Of a DNA stretch of 64,000 bases, positions 54,209-62,620 are shown one piece after another; the first letter of the stretch is position 1; each line of letters starts with the position of its first letter. The translations under genes and the position numbers were made by a program. The notes under the pieces were generated by a model that saw only the letters and a list, made by a program, of their open reading frames with translations, made no database searches and was not told the DNA's origin. This DNA comes from CAWBRT01 sp963814745 (GTDB lineage: Bacteria; Acidobacteriota; Terriglobia; Terriglobales; Acidobacteriaceae). The stretch is from NCBI GenBank assembly GCA_963814745.1, contig CAWFEA010000004.1:248001-312000 (forward strand). The letters are read 5' to 3'.

Positions 54209-55426
54209 TCATTTGCCGGCGCGGGCCGCGGCGGCCTTGGGCTTGGCCATGCGTTCGGCGGACCAGGCTGCGATCGCCCGCACTCCGTTGAGCGCGGCGT
54301 CGATGTGCGCTTCCGTGTTGAACGCGCCGATCGAGAAACGCACGCCCCCGTGGATGGCGAGCGTGCCTATCTGGGTGTGCACCAGCGGAGCGCAATGCAG
54401 GCCGGTGCGGGTGGCGATATTGTGATCGACATCGAGCATGGTGCCAACATCGCCGGCGTCGATGCCGTCGATATTGATGGTGACGGTCGAGAGGTGGTTT
54501 TCGGGCTTATCCCAGCAATAGATCTGGACGCCATCAATCTTCCGCAGGCCGTCAACCAGCCTGGCGGCCAGCTTCATCTCGCACTGGTGGATGGCTTCGA
54601 CTCCGCCCTGCTCGGCAATCCACTCCTGCCCGGCCCACAGCGCGGCGATGCCGACGATGTTAGGCGTGCCGTATTCCATGCGCCACGGATACTCGTCGAG
54701 CTGATAAGGGTACGCCGAGCGCACCCCGGTGCCGCCGGCGCGAGTGTGGCGAATCTCGACATGCTTGCGAACACACATCCCGCCGATTCCGGTCGAACCC
54801 TGCAACGCCTTATGCCCGGTAAAGGCAAGCACGTCCACATTCATTTCCTTCATATTCAGGGGCACGACTCCGGCGGTCTGCGCGGTATCGGCGACGAAGG
54901 TGACATTGCGTTCGCGGCAGATGCGCCCGATCTCAGCCAGCGGCTGAATCGTGCCGATGACGTTAGAGCCGTGATTGACCACGACCAGCTTGGTATTCGG
55001 ACGTATGGCGCGAGCGATATCATCGGGCTGGACATAACCCTGAGCGTCGAACGGCAGGAACGTGGCCTCCACGCCGGCGTCGCGCACCAGGTGGTTGATG
55101 GGCCGGATGACGGCGTTATGTTCGAGGTTGGTGGTAACGACATGATCGCCCGAGGCGAGCAATCCGTGGATGATGAGGTTCAGCGCATCGGTGACGTTGT
55201 AGCCGAAGCACAAACGCTCGGGTGCATCCTCATCTCCGCCGAAAAACCTGGTCAGCCGCTGGCGCAGCCGGTCCAGAAGCGAGCCGGCTTCCAGAGCCTT
55301 ATCAAAGCCGCTGCGTCCCGGATTCACTCCGGTCTTGCGGTAGAAATCGATCATGAAGCGGTAAACGCTGTCCGGTTTCGGCCAAGCCGTCGCCGCGTTG
55401 TCCAGATAGATGAGAGCGTCGTCCAT
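54209..55426 (-). CDS. Cysteine desulfurase-family aminotransferase (EF2568 type)
   Basis: 405 residues of PLP fold type I, class V. IYLDNAATAWPKPDSVYRFM at the N-terminus, RLCFGYNVTDALNLIIHGLLASGDHVVTTNLEHNAVIRPINHL (about 70-112), VVVNHGSNVIGTIQPLAEIGRICRERN (about 147), FVADTAQTAGVVPLNMKEMNVDVLAFTGHKALQGSTGIGG with the PLP lysine (about 178-215), and ATRTGLHCAPLVHTQIGT with the catalytic cysteine (about 335). This variant ('LDNAATAWPKP...GLHCAPLAH') is the EF2568-like subfamily, typically encoded near selenium-dependent molybdenum hydroxylases. YqeB and YqeC lie 7-9 kb away, which supports a role in delivering sulfur or selenium to that system. Confidence 0.84.
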   Translation of the reverse strand: MDDALIYLDNAATAWPKPDSVYRFMIDFYRKTGVNPGRSGFDKALEAGSLLDRLRQRLTRFFGGDEDAPERLCFGYNVTDALNLIIHGLLASGDHVVTTNLEHNAVIRPINHLVRDAGVEATFLPFDAQGYVQPDDIARAIRPNTKLVVVNHGSNVIGTIQPLAEIGRICRERNVTFVADTAQTAGVVPLNMKEMNVDVLAFTGHKALQGSTGIGGMCVRKHVEIRHTRAGGTGVRSAYPYQLDEYPWRMEYGTPNIVGIAALWAGQEWIAEQGGVEAIHQCEMKLAARLVDGLRKIDGVQIYCWDKPENHLSTVTINIDGIDAGDVGTMLDVDHNIATRTGLHCAPLVHTQIGTLAIHGGVRFSIGAFNTEAHIDAALNGVRAIAAWSAERMAKPKAAAARAGK

Positions 55427-55544
55427 ACGTCCTCCGGAATGGAGTAATAGTAGAGGTTCGCCGGCTGGCCAGTACAGTGGAATTTGCAGATTTTTCGAGA
55501 GTTGTGGCTTGCAATTTACGGAATTGATGGTCTAATTCCTTGGA

Positions 55545-56039
55545 TTATTCGGCGTCGCCGTTTTTCTCCGGCAACGGTACACGGCGTTTCACCGCGCTCC
55601 ACGGGAGTGGAGAAGAAAGAATCATCGAGGTGGTCGTTGCCTCATACGGCATCAGCGCGTCGATGACCGATTCGAGATGATTGATATCGCTGACCGCAAC
55701 CTTCACGATAAACGACTCGGAGCCGGTAACCCGATGGCACTCCAGCGCTTCCGGGCATGAGCGCACGACTTTGGTGAAAGTCTGCAGCTTGTCGCCGGAA
55801 ACCTTGACGCGAACGAAAGCCAAAACCCCGAAGCCGAGCTTTGCCGGATCGACTTCGGCATGATAACCGCGAATGACGCCGGCGTCTTCCATCTGCCGGA
55901 TACGCTCCACCACCGCCGGAGTCAACAAGCCTACCCGCCGCCCCAGCTCCGAAAAGGGAAGGCGGGCATTGTCCTGCAGTTCGCTGAGGATGTTCCAGCC
56001 GATGTCGTCGAGCAGATAGGTGTGTGAGCGTGCCCTCAT
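55545..56039 (-). CDS. Lrp/AsnC-family transcriptional regulator
   Basis: 164 residues: winged helix-turn-helix at 8-65 (LDDIGWNILSELQDNARLPFSELGRRVGLLTPAVVERIRQMEDAGVIRGYHAEVDPAKLG) and an alpha/beta RAM effector domain at 70-145 (FVRVKVSGDKLQTFTKVVRSCPEALECHRVTGSESFIVKVAVSDINHLESVIDALMPYEATTTSMILSS). Size and layout are typical. It probably binds an amino acid or related ligand and controls amino-acid genes, perhaps the desulfurase-like gene 119 bases downstream on the same strand. This link is inferred from distance only. Confidence 0.88.
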   Translation of the reverse strand: MRARSHTYLLDDIGWNILSELQDNARLPFSELGRRVGLLTPAVVERIRQMEDAGVIRGYHAEVDPAKLGFGVLAFVRVKVSGDKLQTFTKVVRSCPEALECHRVTGSESFIVKVAVSDINHLESVIDALMPYEATTTSMILSSPLPWSAVKRRVPLPEKNGDAE

Positions 56040-56227
56040 CTACGCCCATAGTACCGCGGATCAGGCCGGTTCCGCGAGGCGCCCCAATCCATTGCCGGCG
56101 GAATTGCCGCGCCTTCGGCCGGCACGGCTGCTTACGCCATCGTACAAGGTACCTTGGTTACAACTTGAAAACTTGACCAGTGGTATGCTCTAACCAATTA
56201 GTGCCAAGCGAACCAAACCCGCATGCG

Positions 56228-57709
56228 ATGAGCCATCTGTTCCCGACGACCCGGAAGTTTTCCGACTGGAGCAAGCAGCACTGGCACGCTTATCTGCCCC
56301 TGCTCACCGTTTTTGCCTTGCCCAACCTGATCTTTGCGCTTCTGCACTTTGTGCTTCCGGTGCGCAGGGCCTGGATCTCCATCGACTATCTTGCCCTGGG
56401 CTTTCTCGTCTGCTGGTTTCGAGGAAGAAAGTTTTATGTGGCCCTGATCGCGATTCTGGTGTTTTGCGCCGACGCCATCTGTGCCTTCTCCGGCATTTAT
56501 TACTTTGACTTCGGAACCGCCATCCGCTACCTGAAAGACCTGCGACAGGTCTCGCTTTGGCTCGTGGTCCCTATGGCGGCCGCGCTGCTGGCGGCGGCCG
56601 GTATCGTCGCCTGGATAGGCTGCGTCGCCGACATGAGGAAGGACGCCCGACAGGCTTCCCTGCTGCTGGCCGCGGCGTCTATTCTGCTCGTTCCCATTTG
56701 GCTGGCCCGCGGCGTGCTTACTGGATCGTGGGCAGCGCAGGGCTCCGAGGTCATGGTCGGTTCATCGCTGGCCACCGAAATCGCCGAAAGCATGGTGCTG
56801 TTCACCCCCGCGCAAGCGCGTCAAAAGACGCAGTCCGCCGCCTACTTCACGGCGCTCCCGCTCGCCTACGGTGACGGATCGGCTCCACGGAACGTATTGA
56901 TAATCCTGGAGGAGTCGCTTGGCGGCCTGAAAAACGGCCACGACCAGGATGCCGTGCTCGCCCCTCTGGAGAGCCGCGAGGTAAAAGCCCGGTACACGCT
57001 GCGTCGCGGCTCGGTGGCTTTTTTCGGCGGCACCGTCGGAGGAGAGATGCGGGAGCTGTGCGATACCGTTTTTGGACCCGGAGATAACACACCCGAAACT
57101 CTCCGCAACTGTCTGCCCTGGAAGTTCGGCAAGCTCGGTTATCACACCATCGGCGTGCATGGGTTCACCAAGAACATGTTTGACCGTGAACACTGGTATC
57201 CGCGGATTGGCTTCCAGGAACTAATCTTCCGGGAGGAACTTGCGGCCAAATATAAGGGAGTATGCGGTTCGGCATTCGCCGGCGTTTGCGATTCGGACAT
57301 TGCCTCCTACCTTGGCGACCTGATGGCCGCACGCCGAAACCAGCGCCTGTTTATCCACTGGATGACCTTGACCGCTCATCTCCCGGTGGCTGATAAGACC
57401 GCCGCGACTTCGCAATTTCCCTGTGAGAATTACGATTCCACGCGGAGCTACCACCCGGTCTGCAACGTAATCAGGGTCCAGTATGAGACTAACCAGGCGA
57501 TTGCCAAGCTGGTGGTGCGTCCGGATCTGCCGCCGATGACGGTGATCATCGCCGGCGACCACGCGCCGCCCTTCCTGACCAACCAACTGCGCGCGCTTTA
57601 CCAGCAGGACAGGGTTCCCTTTATCATCCTGGAACCCAAGTCCGGGGTCGGCACGCCGCCCGCCGTAACCGCGCACGCCGCGCCGGCCGCCCCACCCAAG
57701 ACTAACTAG
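56228..57709 (+). CDS. Membrane sulfatase-fold (alkaline phosphatase superfamily) protein, LTA synthase-like
   Basis: 493 residues. Four or five hydrophobic segments (LTVFALPNLIFALLHFVLPV, YLALGFLVCWF, ALIAILVFCADAICAFSGI, VVPMAAALLAAAGIVAWIG, SLLLAAASILLVPIWLA) are followed by an extracytoplasmic hydrolase domain. NVLIILEESLGGL (about residue 236) fits the metal and nucleophile motif of sulfatase/phosphoglycerol-transferase enzymes, although the usual Ser/Thr position is SLGG here. MTLTAHLP (about 377) and TVIIAGDHAPPF (about 440) hold the other metal ligands. Probably modifies a lipid or polysaccharide head group. The ATG at 56228 is chosen, and an ATG at 56180 is possible. Confidence 0.75.
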   Translation: MSHLFPTTRKFSDWSKQHWHAYLPLLTVFALPNLIFALLHFVLPVRRAWISIDYLALGFLVCWFRGRKFYVALIAILVFCADAICAFSGIYYFDFGTAIRYLKDLRQVSLWLVVPMAAALLAAAGIVAWIGCVADMRKDARQASLLLAAASILLVPIWLARGVLTGSWAAQGSEVMVGSSLATEIAESMVLFTPAQARQKTQSAAYFTALPLAYGDGSAPRNVLIILEESLGGLKNGHDQDAVLAPLESREVKARYTLRRGSVAFFGGTVGGEMRELCDTVFGPGDNTPETLRNCLPWKFGKLGYHTIGVHGFTKNMFDREHWYPRIGFQELIFREELAAKYKGVCGSAFAGVCDSDIASYLGDLMAARRNQRLFIHWMTLTAHLPVADKTAATSQFPCENYDSTRSYHPVCNVIRVQYETNQAIAKLVVRPDLPPMTVIIAGDHAPPFLTNQLRALYQQDRVPFIILEPKSGVGTPPAVTAHAAPAAPPKTN

Positions 57710-57739
57710 AGTGGTGAGTTAGAAATTCGCCGCTAATTA

Positions 57740-57898
57740 AGGCTGCTGAAAAAGTCATTTTTCCTTGCTAAACAGCGTGTCATCCCGAGCAGAGCGAGGG
57801 ATCTGCTTTTCGTCCGCGTTGAAACAAAAGCATATCCTTCGGTCGCGCAAAACCGGCGCGACCTCTGGATGACACTTAGGAGACTTTTTCAGCAGCCT
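57740..57898. repeat. MITE-like element, copy C, with 17-bp AGGCTGCTGAAAAAGTC terminal inverted repeats
   Basis: Left arm 57740-57756 and right arm 57882-57898 are perfect inverses. Inside are GTGTCATCCCGAG and GGATGACAC, and the core has GAGGGATCTGC and 'CCTTCGGTCGCGCAAAA', text also seen in copies A and B. Being 159 bp with clear ends, it is the best-kept of the three copies. Confidence 0.7.
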
Positions 57899-58208
57899 CT
57901 AAAGCCCGCACCCTACTTGGTGTGCGGCTCGGCTGAAGCCGAGTCCTTCAAAACCGCGAACCACATATGCGACGAACTTCTGATTCAGGATACTAGCACG
58001 CTGATGAAAAACCGTAACCAAGGGTCACCCAAGGTAACCAAAGGTGATTGCACCAACGATAGTTGCCCGGTTCCTGACGGTCGTGGGAAGCTCGTTGCGG
58101 GAGCAGTGAGTACGTGAAGGCCGCCCGTGCGTCCGCCTTGGTTTTCCGCTAAAGCCTAGCGGCCGGATGCCGAAGGGCAAGTTTGGGTTCCCAGGAGAGG
58201 GACGGAGG
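57899..58208. other. Gene-free stretch between repeat C and the PilZ gene
   Basis: No gene is seen. It contains a CTCGGCTGAAGCCGAG hairpin near 57928-57943, a GGTCACC/GGTAACC/GGTGATT repeat cluster at about 58022-58048, and CCGCTA-AAGCC-TAGCGG (58146-58162). I looked for a cyclic-di-GMP riboswitch because a PilZ gene follows, and found no match. Confidence 0.4.
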
Positions 58209-58913
58209 ATGAGCACGACATCGAACTATGAAGAAAGCGCGCGTTATTGTTCATCTTCATCCCCGGCAACGGATGCGCGTCCGGAGCGGGGATCTCGCCG
58301 CGCGTTTCGTGCTAGGGTGCAGGTTTGGGGAGTGAATCAATCAGGCGCCCCTTTCTTCCAACAGGCTCACACGATTGACGTTGGATGGCTCGGAGCATGC
58401 CTTGGGGGCTTGGCTCATGAGGTTGTTGCCGGAGAAGTTCTAGGGGTGGAGTACGGTGGCCGCAGGGCGCGCTTCAAAGTTATCTGGGCGGGGCAGAGCG
58501 GCACGCCGGAGGCCGGCAAAGTGCAACTGAGCCCGCTGGAGAAAGCTCAGGACTTTTGGGGACTTCTGCCTGGCGCCGTAAAGGAAGCGCCCAGTTCCTC
58601 CGAACGTCGCCTGGCGCCGCGCTGCATTTGCAAAGGCTCCAGTTCCATTCGCCAATCGCAAACCCGCTTTCCCCTCGGTGCGGCCGTAACCGACATCAGT
58701 CTGGGCGGCTGTTACGCCGAATTGATGACCACGCTTCCCATCGGGACGAAGGTTGAGCTGGTGCTGCAAGTGGCTGATATAACAGTGAATTGCGTGGCGA
58801 GGGTTCGGACTTCGCATCCCGGCGTCGGGATGGGGATGGAGTTCGAGAAGATGAGCGAGGCAAATCGCCGCGCGCTGGAAAGGGCGATTGCCCGGTTGTC
58901 AGAGTCGGATTAG
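58209..58913 (+). CDS. PilZ-domain protein
   Basis: 234 residues. The C-terminal PilZ domain (about residues 130-230) has the RRxxxR-like start SSERRLAPRC, the (D/N)xSxxG motif as TDISLGGCYAEL (about 164), and the barrel strands KVELVLQVADITVNCVARVRTSHPGVGMGMEFEKM. The N-terminal half (RRAFRARVQVWGVN, HTIDVGWLGACLGGL, GVEYGGRRARFKVIWAG) looks like a second, degenerate PilZ barrel. Such proteins bind cyclic di-GMP, but only the C-terminal domain keeps both motifs. The start is uncertain: ATG 58209 or ATG 58167. Confidence 0.8.
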   Translation: MSTTSNYEESARYCSSSSPATDARPERGSRRAFRARVQVWGVNQSGAPFFQQAHTIDVGWLGACLGGLAHEVVAGEVLGVEYGGRRARFKVIWAGQSGTPEAGKVQLSPLEKAQDFWGLLPGAVKEAPSSSERRLAPRCICKGSSSIRQSQTRFPLGAAVTDISLGGCYAELMTTLPIGTKVELVLQVADITVNCVARVRTSHPGVGMGMEFEKMSEANRRALERAIARLSESD

Positions 58914-58938
58914 CAGGAAGGGTGGGCGTGAGGGCAGG

Positions 58939-60105
58939 TCAGAGCGCATGTCCGGAGCAGAACCCCGACGACCAGGCCCACTGAAAATTGAAGCCGCCGA
59001 GCTGTCCGGTTACATCCACCACCTCGCCGATGAAGTACAAACCGGGCACCCTGCGGCTTTCCATGGTATTGGCGGAAAGCTCGTCTGTATCCACTCCGCC
59101 GGCGGTTACCTCGGCTTTCCCATAACCCTCCGTGTCCGAGGGAATAATCTCCCAGTGGTGCAGACGCCGCTCCAACTCGACGATGGAGTGGTTACTCCAA
59201 TCCGCGGCGAGTTTGCCTCCAGCCATCGATCGGCAAAACGGGCGGGCAACGCTTGGCGCAACCCGGCCCGCGCTGCTGCCGCGTCGCGCCCACTGGCTTG
59301 CGCCAGCATAGGCGTAAAGACGTCCTGCGCCGGCGCCAGGTCGAGAACGATTGGCTCGGGATGGCGCCAGTAGGATGAGAGTTGGAGGATAGCCGGACCG
59401 CTGATCCCGCGATGGGTGATAAGCATCTTTTCGGTGAAGCGCTGGCGTCCGACGGAGGCGGTCACGGCGAGGGAAACTCCGGCAAGATCGCACCAGCGCT
59501 CGCGATCCAGAGCCGCAAACAACAGCGGGACCAGCCCTGGACGGCACGGCTGGACGCGCAGCCCGAATTGACGCGCCAAGTCATAGCCGAACCCGGTGGC
59601 GCCCAGCTTCGGAATCGAGAGCCCGCCGGTGGCCACCACCAGCACGGGCGCATGCAGCTCATCCCGACCGAGGCGGACGACGAAATGCCCCGGCCGCGAA
59701 ACCTCGCGAATCCCGGTTCCGGTGACCATGCGGACGCCAACCCGGCGGCACTCTTCCTCGAGCATGGCGAGAATCTGTTGGGCCGAGCCATCGCAGAAAA
59801 GCTGGCCCAAGGTCTTCTCGTGGTAGGCAATGGAGTATCGGTTCGACCAGCGCAATGAAATCGGCGGGGGTATAGCGGGCGAGGGCCGATTTGGCAAAAT
59901 GCGGGTTGGCGGAGATAAAGTTCTCCGGGGTGCAATTGACGTTGGTGAAGTTGCAGCGTCCGCCGCCGGAGATGAGAATCTTTTTCCCGATGCGGGGAGC
60001 GTGGTCGAGCAGGCATACCCGGCGGCCACGCTTGCCGGCCTCGATGGCGCACATCAGTCCGGCGGCGCCGGCGCCCAAAATGACGGCATCAAAAGTTTGT
60101 TTCAC
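58939..60105 (-). pseudogene. BaiN/HI0933-family NAD(P)/FAD-dependent oxidoreductase with two frameshifts
   Basis: A flavoprotein of the HI0933/BaiN type. N-terminal FAD fold: FDAVILGAGAAGLMCAIEAGKRG, KILISGGGRCNFTN and FAKSALARYTPADFIALVE (frame 1). After a one-base shift near 59838 frame 2 gives YSIAYHEKTLGQLFCDGSAQQILAMLEEECRR, LVVATGGLSIPKLGATGFGYDLARQFG and LITHRGISGPAILQLSSYW. After another near 59218, frame 3 gives LAADWSNHSIVELERRLHHWEIIP, AEVTAGGVDTDELSANTMESR, GLYFIGEVVDVTGQLGGFNFQWAWSSGFCSGHAL. Corrected length is about 388, normal for the family. A GTG at 60105 starts the protein. It diverges from the ThDP enzyme. Confidence 0.78.
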
Positions 60106-60233
60106 GCGGACCGATCGGCAGCTATTGACCACCGCAAGCTGCTTGCCTACCATACAAGTTCGACTGAAATCATGGCAATTCAAGTTCGGTCGTATTTTCA
60201 CCAACCTATTAGGAAGCGAGAAAAGACGTCATC

Positions 60234-61877
60234 ATGAAGAGCACAGCCGTGCGGGGAGCAGATGCACTGCTCGACGCGATGAAGGTAGCCGATAGCCGGA
60301 CGATCTTCACCCTGTCCGGCAATCACGTCATGTCGGTTTTCGATGCCGCCATCGACACCGGGATCGAACTCATTCACGTTCGCCAGGAGGGCGCGGCGGT
60401 TCACATGGCCGACGCCTGGGCGCGCATGACCGGCAAAGTCGGCCTCGCTCTGGTGACCGGCGGACCCGGACATGCCAACGCGATCAGCGCTTTGTACACC
60501 GCCAAATGCGGGGAGATGCCGGTGGTTCTGCTCTCCGGGCACGCGCCGTTGCGCGAGCTGGGGCTGGGTGCCTTCCAGGAGATGCGGCAAGCGGAGATGG
60601 CCGCGCCGGTGACCAAGGCGTCGTGGACGGCGCAATCGACCGCCACGCTGCCCGAAGACCTCGCCCGCGCCTTTCGCATTGCCCAGTCGGGGCGACCCGG
60701 CCCGGTTCATCTCAGCCTGCCGTCGGATGTGCTGGAGGCCGAATTCAACGGAGCGTGCCTGGCGGCGGCCGACTTCGCCGCCGAGACGCAGCCGCTCGCT
60801 TTGCCGGCAGCGCGCGCGGTGGTGCGGGAGATGGCTGCAGCGCAGCGGCCGCTGGTGGTGGCTTCGCCCCTGCTGGCTACGCCTCCGGGACGCAAGCTGG
60901 TCGCCGGGTTGCAACAGGCTCTGGGCGTGCCGGTGGTGGTGATGGAGAGTCCGCGCGGCATCAATGATCCGGGCCTGGGAGCGATCGCCGACATCCTTGC
61001 CGAGTGCGATCTGATCGTACTGCTCGGCAAAGCGCTGGACTTCACTTTGCGCTTTGGCAAGGCGCCGGCGATGGCGGCCGAATGCCGCTGGATCGTGATC
61101 GACCCGGAGGTCGAGCTGCTGGCCCGCGCGGCGCGAACCGAAAAAGAGCGCCTGAGTATAGCGGCGGTGGCCGACGCCCGTAGTGCGGCCAACGCTTTGA
61201 TGAAGGCGGCGGCCGAGAGTGGCGCGGGCGATCACCGGCAGTGGGCGGCCGAGGTGCAGGCGGCAATTGATTACCGTCCCTGGCCTGTGGACGTGGCCGC
61301 GTATCCGCAGAATGGCGGCATTCATTCCACCGCGATGTGCCTCGCCTTGCAACCGTTCTTCGATCGCCATTGCGATGCCATCTTCGTCTGCGACGGCGGT
61401 GAAATCGGGCAGTGGGCACAGGCTGTGCTGAAAGCCCCGCATAGAATCATCAACGGGTTTGCCGGGGCCATAGGGTCGTCGATTCCGTTCGCCATCGGAG
61501 CCCGGAAGGCATGCCCGGGCAGCCCGGTTTTGACCGTCGTGGGCGATGGCACTTTCGGTTTCCACATGGCGGAGTTCGACACCGCCGTGCGCAATCACCT
61601 GCCATTCGTGGCAGTGGTCGGTAACGATGCCAAGTGGAACGCCGAGTATCAGATACAGGTGCGCGACTTCGGCGAGCCGCGCGCCAAGGGCTGCACCCTG
61701 GCGCAGGCGACTCGCTACGATCTGGTCGCCAGTGCCTTGGGAGGCCATGGCGAGTTCGTCGAAAGAGTCGAGGACTTACCCGGCGCGGTGGACAGGGCGT
61801 TCGCCAGCGGACGGCCGGCATGCGTCAACGTCCTGATCCAGGGAACTCCGGCACCGATTGTGCGGCGGAAAAAGTGA
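60234..61877 (+). CDS. Thiamine diphosphate-dependent enzyme of the acetolactate synthase large-subunit group
   Basis: 547 residues with the three ThDP domains. PYR domain: ADSRTIFTLSGNHVMSVFDAAID and the catalytic glutamate in IHVRQEGAAVHMADAWARMTGKVGLALVTGGPGHANAISALYTA (about 43-85). Central domain from about 190 (ARAVVREMAAAQRPLVVASPLL). PP domain: DAIFVCDGGEIGQWAQ (about 383), VVGDGTFGFHMAEFDTAVRNHLPFVAVVGNDAKWNAE (about 433-468), the GDG...N ThDP-magnesium motif. The reaction cannot be fixed: acetolactate synthase, 2-hydroxyacyl-CoA lyase or benzaldehyde-lyase-like activity are all possible. No small ALS subunit is nearby, so a catabolic role is more likely. Confidence 0.83.
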   Translation: MKSTAVRGADALLDAMKVADSRTIFTLSGNHVMSVFDAAIDTGIELIHVRQEGAAVHMADAWARMTGKVGLALVTGGPGHANAISALYTAKCGEMPVVLLSGHAPLRELGLGAFQEMRQAEMAAPVTKASWTAQSTATLPEDLARAFRIAQSGRPGPVHLSLPSDVLEAEFNGACLAAADFAAETQPLALPAARAVVREMAAAQRPLVVASPLLATPPGRKLVAGLQQALGVPVVVMESPRGINDPGLGAIADILAECDLIVLLGKALDFTLRFGKAPAMAAECRWIVIDPEVELLARAARTEKERLSIAAVADARSAANALMKAAAESGAGDHRQWAAEVQAAIDYRPWPVDVAAYPQNGGIHSTAMCLALQPFFDRHCDAIFVCDGGEIGQWAQAVLKAPHRIINGFAGAIGSSIPFAIGARKACPGSPVLTVVGDGTFGFHMAEFDTAVRNHLPFVAVVGNDAKWNAEYQIQVRDFGEPRAKGCTLAQATRYDLVASALGGHGEFVERVEDLPGAVDRAFASGRPACVNVLIQGTPAPIVRRKK

Positions 61878-61883
61878 GTTAAC

Positions 61884-62531
61884 TTATCGCTTGAATGCCA
61901 CCATGACCGCAATGCCAAGAGCGACGATCAGAGGCACTAACCAAGAGAGCCGAGAGATACTGCCGCGCAGTTCTGAAACGTCTTTAGCTAGAGCTGCCAA
62001 GGTTTTCGTCACTTGGCCAAGGGTCATGCCCTCCATCTCGACAAGATCCTGTATGTCTTTTCCTGTAATTCCTTCCTGCTTCTGGCTCGGACCTGTATAT
62101 GGCCTGCTCACGGGAGTGGCGAGGCGGAAGAATTGAATTGTCAGGAAGGGATCCTCATAGGTCAGCGCAATTTTCTTGGGCGCGAGATTAACTAGGCGCA
62201 CCTTTAGGATTCCCTGAAACGTTGGGTCTATTTGTGGCCCCGAAAGCATCAATAATCCCTGCTTCGCGTATTCAGAGCGAAGGCCGAGTTGTCCAGCAAT
62301 GCGGTTACTCAGGGTGATGCGCTCGCGAGTTTCCATGACGGCAAACTCGCCCGGCTCGATTATCAGCAGCCCTTTCTCGCTTAAATTGATCTTTTCCTTG
62401 AGCGAGCTGCTAAATGCCCACGTTCCGACGCGGGCGTCATAGCTTGCGGGTTCTAACCTATCAGCGTTGAAGGGCTCGAGAACTATTTCCCCGTCCGATC
62501 TTGCCGTTTTAATATCGGCGTCACTCATCAT
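61884..62531 (-). CDS. dCTP deaminase/dUTPase-fold protein with C-terminal membrane anchor
   Basis: 215 residues. The first about 150 follow the dCTP deaminase fold: LEPASYDARVGTWAF (residue 27 region, like the DVRLG strand), LLIIEPGEFAVMETRERITLSNRIAGQLGLRSEYAKQGLLMLSGPQIDPTFQGILKVRLVN and PFLTIQFFRLATPVSRPY. Where Dcd has the catalytic glutamate (LEFYN) the protein has VRLVN, so deamination is doubtful. The tail is a linker (QKQEGITGKDIQDLVEMEG), a coiled helix (VTKTLAALAKDVSELRGSISRL) and a membrane helix (WLVPLIVALGIAVMVAF). GGAGG lies nine bases before the ATG. It converges on the ThDP gene, seven bases away. Confidence 0.75.
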   Translation of the reverse strand: MMSDADIKTARSDGEIVLEPFNADRLEPASYDARVGTWAFSSSLKEKINLSEKGLLIIEPGEFAVMETRERITLSNRIAGQLGLRSEYAKQGLLMLSGPQIDPTFQGILKVRLVNLAPKKIALTYEDPFLTIQFFRLATPVSRPYTGPSQKQEGITGKDIQDLVEMEGMTLGQVTKTLAALAKDVSELRGSISRLSWLVPLIVALGIAVMVAFKR

Positions 62532-62620
62532 AAGGGGTTCCCTCCAGTCCTCATGAGTGTGGGGCGGAAAAGAGCACTTGTCAATGAGAAGCTTGAGGCC
62601 ACAGTTGCTGCCCCGGCCGC

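Noticed and set aside
53768..55447. 559-codon plus-strand frame
   Set aside because: It starts inside the chromate transporter gene and runs opposite the desulfurase-like gene. No domain is seen.
57899..58208. Cyclic-di-GMP riboswitch before the PilZ gene
   Set aside because: Neither the conserved GEMM core nor its helices could be matched. Only small unrelated hairpins are present.
60198..61748. 516-codon minus-strand frame
   Set aside because: Opposite the ThDP enzyme, whose catalytic glutamate and GDG motif are clear.
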